From positions 33,778,753 to 33,842,752 of the forward strand of contig NC_080571.1 in NCBI RefSeq assembly GCF_030247185.1: DNA of 64,000 nt. The letters are read 5' to 3'. Origin of the DNA: Malaya genurostris. Lineage: Eukaryota > Arthropoda > Insecta > Diptera > Culicidae. A program made the position numbers and the translations under genes. Below, in pieces: positions 62,901 through 64,000 of the stretch (the first letter of the stretch is position 1; each line of letters opens with the position of its first letter). The notes under the pieces are model-generated. The model was not told the DNA's origin and made no database searches. It worked only from the letters and a program-made list of their open reading frames with translations.

Positions 62901-63584
62901 GATCTTCGTAGTGGTTTTCATCACAACATTTGATGTCGTACCAAAAATGATTGGGAGATGATCACTTCCGTATGGGAATTCCATAACTTTCCAATCAAAC
63001 AATAGACTGATATCTGCCGATGCGACAGTAAGATCTATTGCACTAGGGGCTCGATGTCCATCGATTCTGGTGAAACTTCCATCATTCAGCACGACTAGCT
63101 GTGAAATCTCGAGCGCTGCTAAAAGATTATCCCCACGTTGGTTGTTGCGATCACCACCCCACAGAGGGCTCTTCGCATTCCAGTCACCAGCTAGAATACA
63201 CGGCTGCGGAATGCTGTTGATAAAATTCTCGAAAATGTCCTGCGTTATTGTAGTGTTAGGGTGGATATATACGGACACTATAGCAAGGGATCCTAAATTG
63301 CATCGTATTGAACAGGCGACGGATTCTATTTGTGTTGGTGAAGTGAGAACCAAAGTAGTTGGTTGAAATTCAGCTCTTGCAGCGACTAGCACTCCCATTG
63401 AATTTCGTTGATGATCCTTTCGGAATATATGGAACCCTGGGATCTCGAAAACTAATGAGGTATCCAGATGGGTCTCCGAGAGACATACTATGGACGACAT
63501 GGTGGAGTTAATCAAGTTTATTATACTTGCTTTTTTATTCAACGCTCCTCTACAATTCCACTGAAGAAATTGTAGGGGAATCAT
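59943..63584 (-). CDS. LINE ORF2: endonuclease - reverse transcriptase - RNase H
   Basis: An intact 1213-residue polyprotein copies the element by target-primed reverse transcription. The N-terminal APE-type endonuclease shows LSETHLD, AGDWNAK and YGSDHLPI (about residue 208). The RT has PGGDDICY, QGAYDNV, GLPQGSPLSPLCF and the catalytic FADD near residue 641. RNase H follows, with LLATDGSKS (about 931), ILHAELLVLR, VVLTDSLSS and VPSHTGIPLNEAADIAAKSA. A C-terminal Cys/His motif (CQCEDALGTPDHLLFHC) lies near residue 1148. All expected catalytic residues are present. The ATG lies 27 nt after the ORF1 stop, so ORF2 is probably translated by reinitiation or a similar mechanism. Confidence 0.92.
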   Translation of the reverse strand: MIPLQFLQWNCRGALNKKASIINLINSTMSSIVCLSETHLDTSLVFEIPGFHIFRKDHQRNSMGVLVAARAEFQPTTLVLTSPTQIESVACSIRCNLGSLAIVSVYIHPNTTITQDIFENFINSIPQPCILAGDWNAKSPLWGGDRNNQRGDNLLAALEISQLVVLNDGSFTRIDGHRAPSAIDLTVASADISLLFDWKVMEFPYGSDHLPIIFGTTSNVVMKTTTKINYNKTDWNKFSTLLEGKMDPESRDISYERFFEIVWWSLQNATPTSSSNRFRKIPQPYWDYELQQALDDRRTKFKSWRRQLEYEKYLEYIAAEQNFKSLVKKKKKLSWQALCNSFDSQTSVQSLWKLGRKFKNNYTASNKRLRDENLLNDLLDKLAPPSACNKPLLFEQCTCGCYDNRIFSIDDLDCAIKPGKDTAPGGDDICYSVMRNLPFVAKYQLLQIYNHIFETGEIPDVWKSFSIVPILKPGKPPTDANSFRPIALASCFRKSYENMIKERIEWHIESNRLFPDEICGFRKGRGTIDALHFLVDEIQIAFKNKEQVIACSIDIQGAYDNVQIHILVEQMRNMRINECLIKSVYSLFRERRLTAAVEKSNSLQRTTWVGLPQGSPLSPLCFNIFIHNLFETRNPGVIRIDFADDITVTYRGSNLEENIRNIQTAVNETVEGIKSLALQVAPNKCSSIIFSKSFVDVDIIPTISISGLQVPYKQSMKLLGLHLTPTLSWRKHFLSVKHRAATYTNFMRSVAGQSWGSDPTAMLTIYKSCIRPILEYASIFFGNAPEADTIILDRIQWNCIRIALGSTKTTHTGSLEVISGIMPLKHRRDITTMKFVERRYSIQTWNEKFVRTTLEGHSASWIRRNVLQYRSYTGWVDTIDTLPCFHYDLDIRHKQLKIDYTIHYAISRDRNDTTSKVVEQTLLRKYPNAHLLATDGSKSKTDVGYAVVDEQMRTISATKLPNQVSILHAELLVLRKAAEIIATLETAEYVVLTDSLSSLTSLSNKRIHSYQSQAWFEIKHLVDKIESKGSSITFMWVPSHTGIPLNEAADIAAKSANQNGELETFKFSSIDLKFPVHARAVSSWQRDWNTGTKGRFCFTIIPTVSTSAWFKDGGFSRREVVIISKLISNHSRLPAHLFRNNIIDDGICQCEDALGTPDHLLFHCRLYEDNRRVFWRTIVDIGAIPDLELILKRMDPRLMSAIVTFFEDAKIDL

Positions 63585-63611
63585 GTCAGTTGGTGTGCCA
63601 TTGGTGTATTA

Positions 63612-64000
63612 TTATAATCGGAGTGACCCCATATAGGCATCAGTCCCACTTGTGACAATCTCGAATATTTTGGAAAGTAGTACTTCCTCCCGATCTTCCC
63701 GAACAGGTGTATTGAATGCATCATTAATTGCCTGGAAGGTAGCCTCTGAGCTTAAAGCATTATGTATGGCCTCTCGGACACCACTCTCAATGTGCAGTTC
63801 CAATTGCGGTATGTCCTCATCAGTCGCGATGCATCTGCGTTTAGCATTTGAGTTATTCAATCCCGATGTTACAGGAGTAGGTAATTGGGTTTGGTTAGCT
63901 TTTGTGTCATTCTGCGATGTTGGTTCGATATGTTCGATTGATTGGCTATTAGTAATAGTATTTGGTACTCCGATATTGGTGAACCAATCTTTCTTGCCTT
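63612..64000 (-). CDS. LINE ORF1, C-terminal part (cut by the window end)
   Basis: The reading frame is open from the window edge at 64000 down to the TAA at 63612-63614, upstream of and close to ORF2 in the same orientation. It encodes a hydrophilic, Asn/Thr-rich segment ending in DAYMGSLRL. The internal Met near 63860 is probably not the start because the frame continues upstream. ORF1 of such elements is a nucleic-acid-binding, Gag-like protein; no zinc knuckle is visible in this part. Confidence 0.75.
   Translation of the reverse strand, partial: GKKDWFTNIGVPNTITNSQSIEHIEPTSQNDTKANQTQLPTPVTSGLNNSNAKRRCIATDEDIPQLELHIESGVREAIHNALSSEATFQAINDAFNTPVREDREEVLLSKIFEIVTSGTDAYMGSLRL

Larger units (their letters stand above)
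59850..64000 (-). mobile_element. I-clade non-LTR retrotransposon, 3' complete, running off the window
   Basis: Minus-strand LINE. From its 3' end: a 30-nt poly(A) tail (T run 59851-59880), a 62-nt 3'UTR, ORF2 (59943-63584) and the C-terminal part of ORF1 (63612-64000). ORF2 has apurinic endonuclease, reverse transcriptase and RNase H, an order typical of the I clade. The uninterrupted ORF2 and unbroken tail suggest a recent insertion. The left flank (plus strand) is GCATACAAGTTTC. The 5' end and the matching target-site duplication are outside the window. Confidence 0.9.

Overview
The window is nuclear DNA of an insect, most likely a culicid mosquito. It holds spliced genes with GT-AG introns, two Drosophila-like genes, long introns full of transposable elements (TEs), and relics of mosquito-type DD37E Tc1/mariner elements and tRNA-derived SINEs. 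No bacterial, organellar or CRISPR features were seen.

Two host genes are supported, both on the + strand. (1) Gpo1, mitochondrial FAD-dependent glycerol-3-phosphate dehydrogenase: seven coding exons between 14308 and 16879 rebuild an intact 726-residue enzyme with an N-terminal targeting segment, FAD-binding motif and two C-terminal EF-hands. A likely 5' non-coding exon lies near 3629-3810, which would make the first intron about 10.5 kb. (2) An Sp1/Spps-type zinc-finger transcription factor: eight coding exons between 38838 and 53726 rebuild 1123 residues with Gln-rich activation regions, a Btd box and three C2H2 fingers. A 10.1-kb TE-rich intron splits finger 1 from finger 2. A possible alternative first coding exon sits at 36832-36882. 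The two genes have unrelated jobs (the glycerol-phosphate shuttle versus GC-box/PRE transcription control) and show no sign of joint regulation.

The rest is mostly TEs. 1-14 kb: copies of a TIR family with internal 168-bp tandem repeats, a 328-bp hairpin, a (TA)n tract and many decayed fragments. 18.2-23.4 kb: a TE cluster with a three-level nest (jockey-like LINE, then an 84-bp DD37E-type MITE, then mariner), an ORF1-only LINE derivative with target-site duplications, and a fold-back DD41D mariner. 25-36 kb: decayed DD37E transposases, SINEs, an A+T-rich region with (AAT)n, and several MITEs. 42.5-52.6 kb (the Sp-factor intron): a 1218-bp TA-flanked MITE with its empty site visible nearby, a tandem A-B-A-B satellite, an RTE-like LINE and a TTA-flanked MITE. 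55-58.4 kb: more DD37E elements. 59.85-64 kb: a minus-strand I-clade LINE with an intact 1213-residue ORF2 and a 30-nt poly(A) tail, running off the window inside ORF1.

I found no clearly new biochemical system. The most informative signals are structural: nested insertions, empty-site comparisons, an ORF1-only retroelement, and a mariner that duplicated its 3' coding end into a long inverted repeat.
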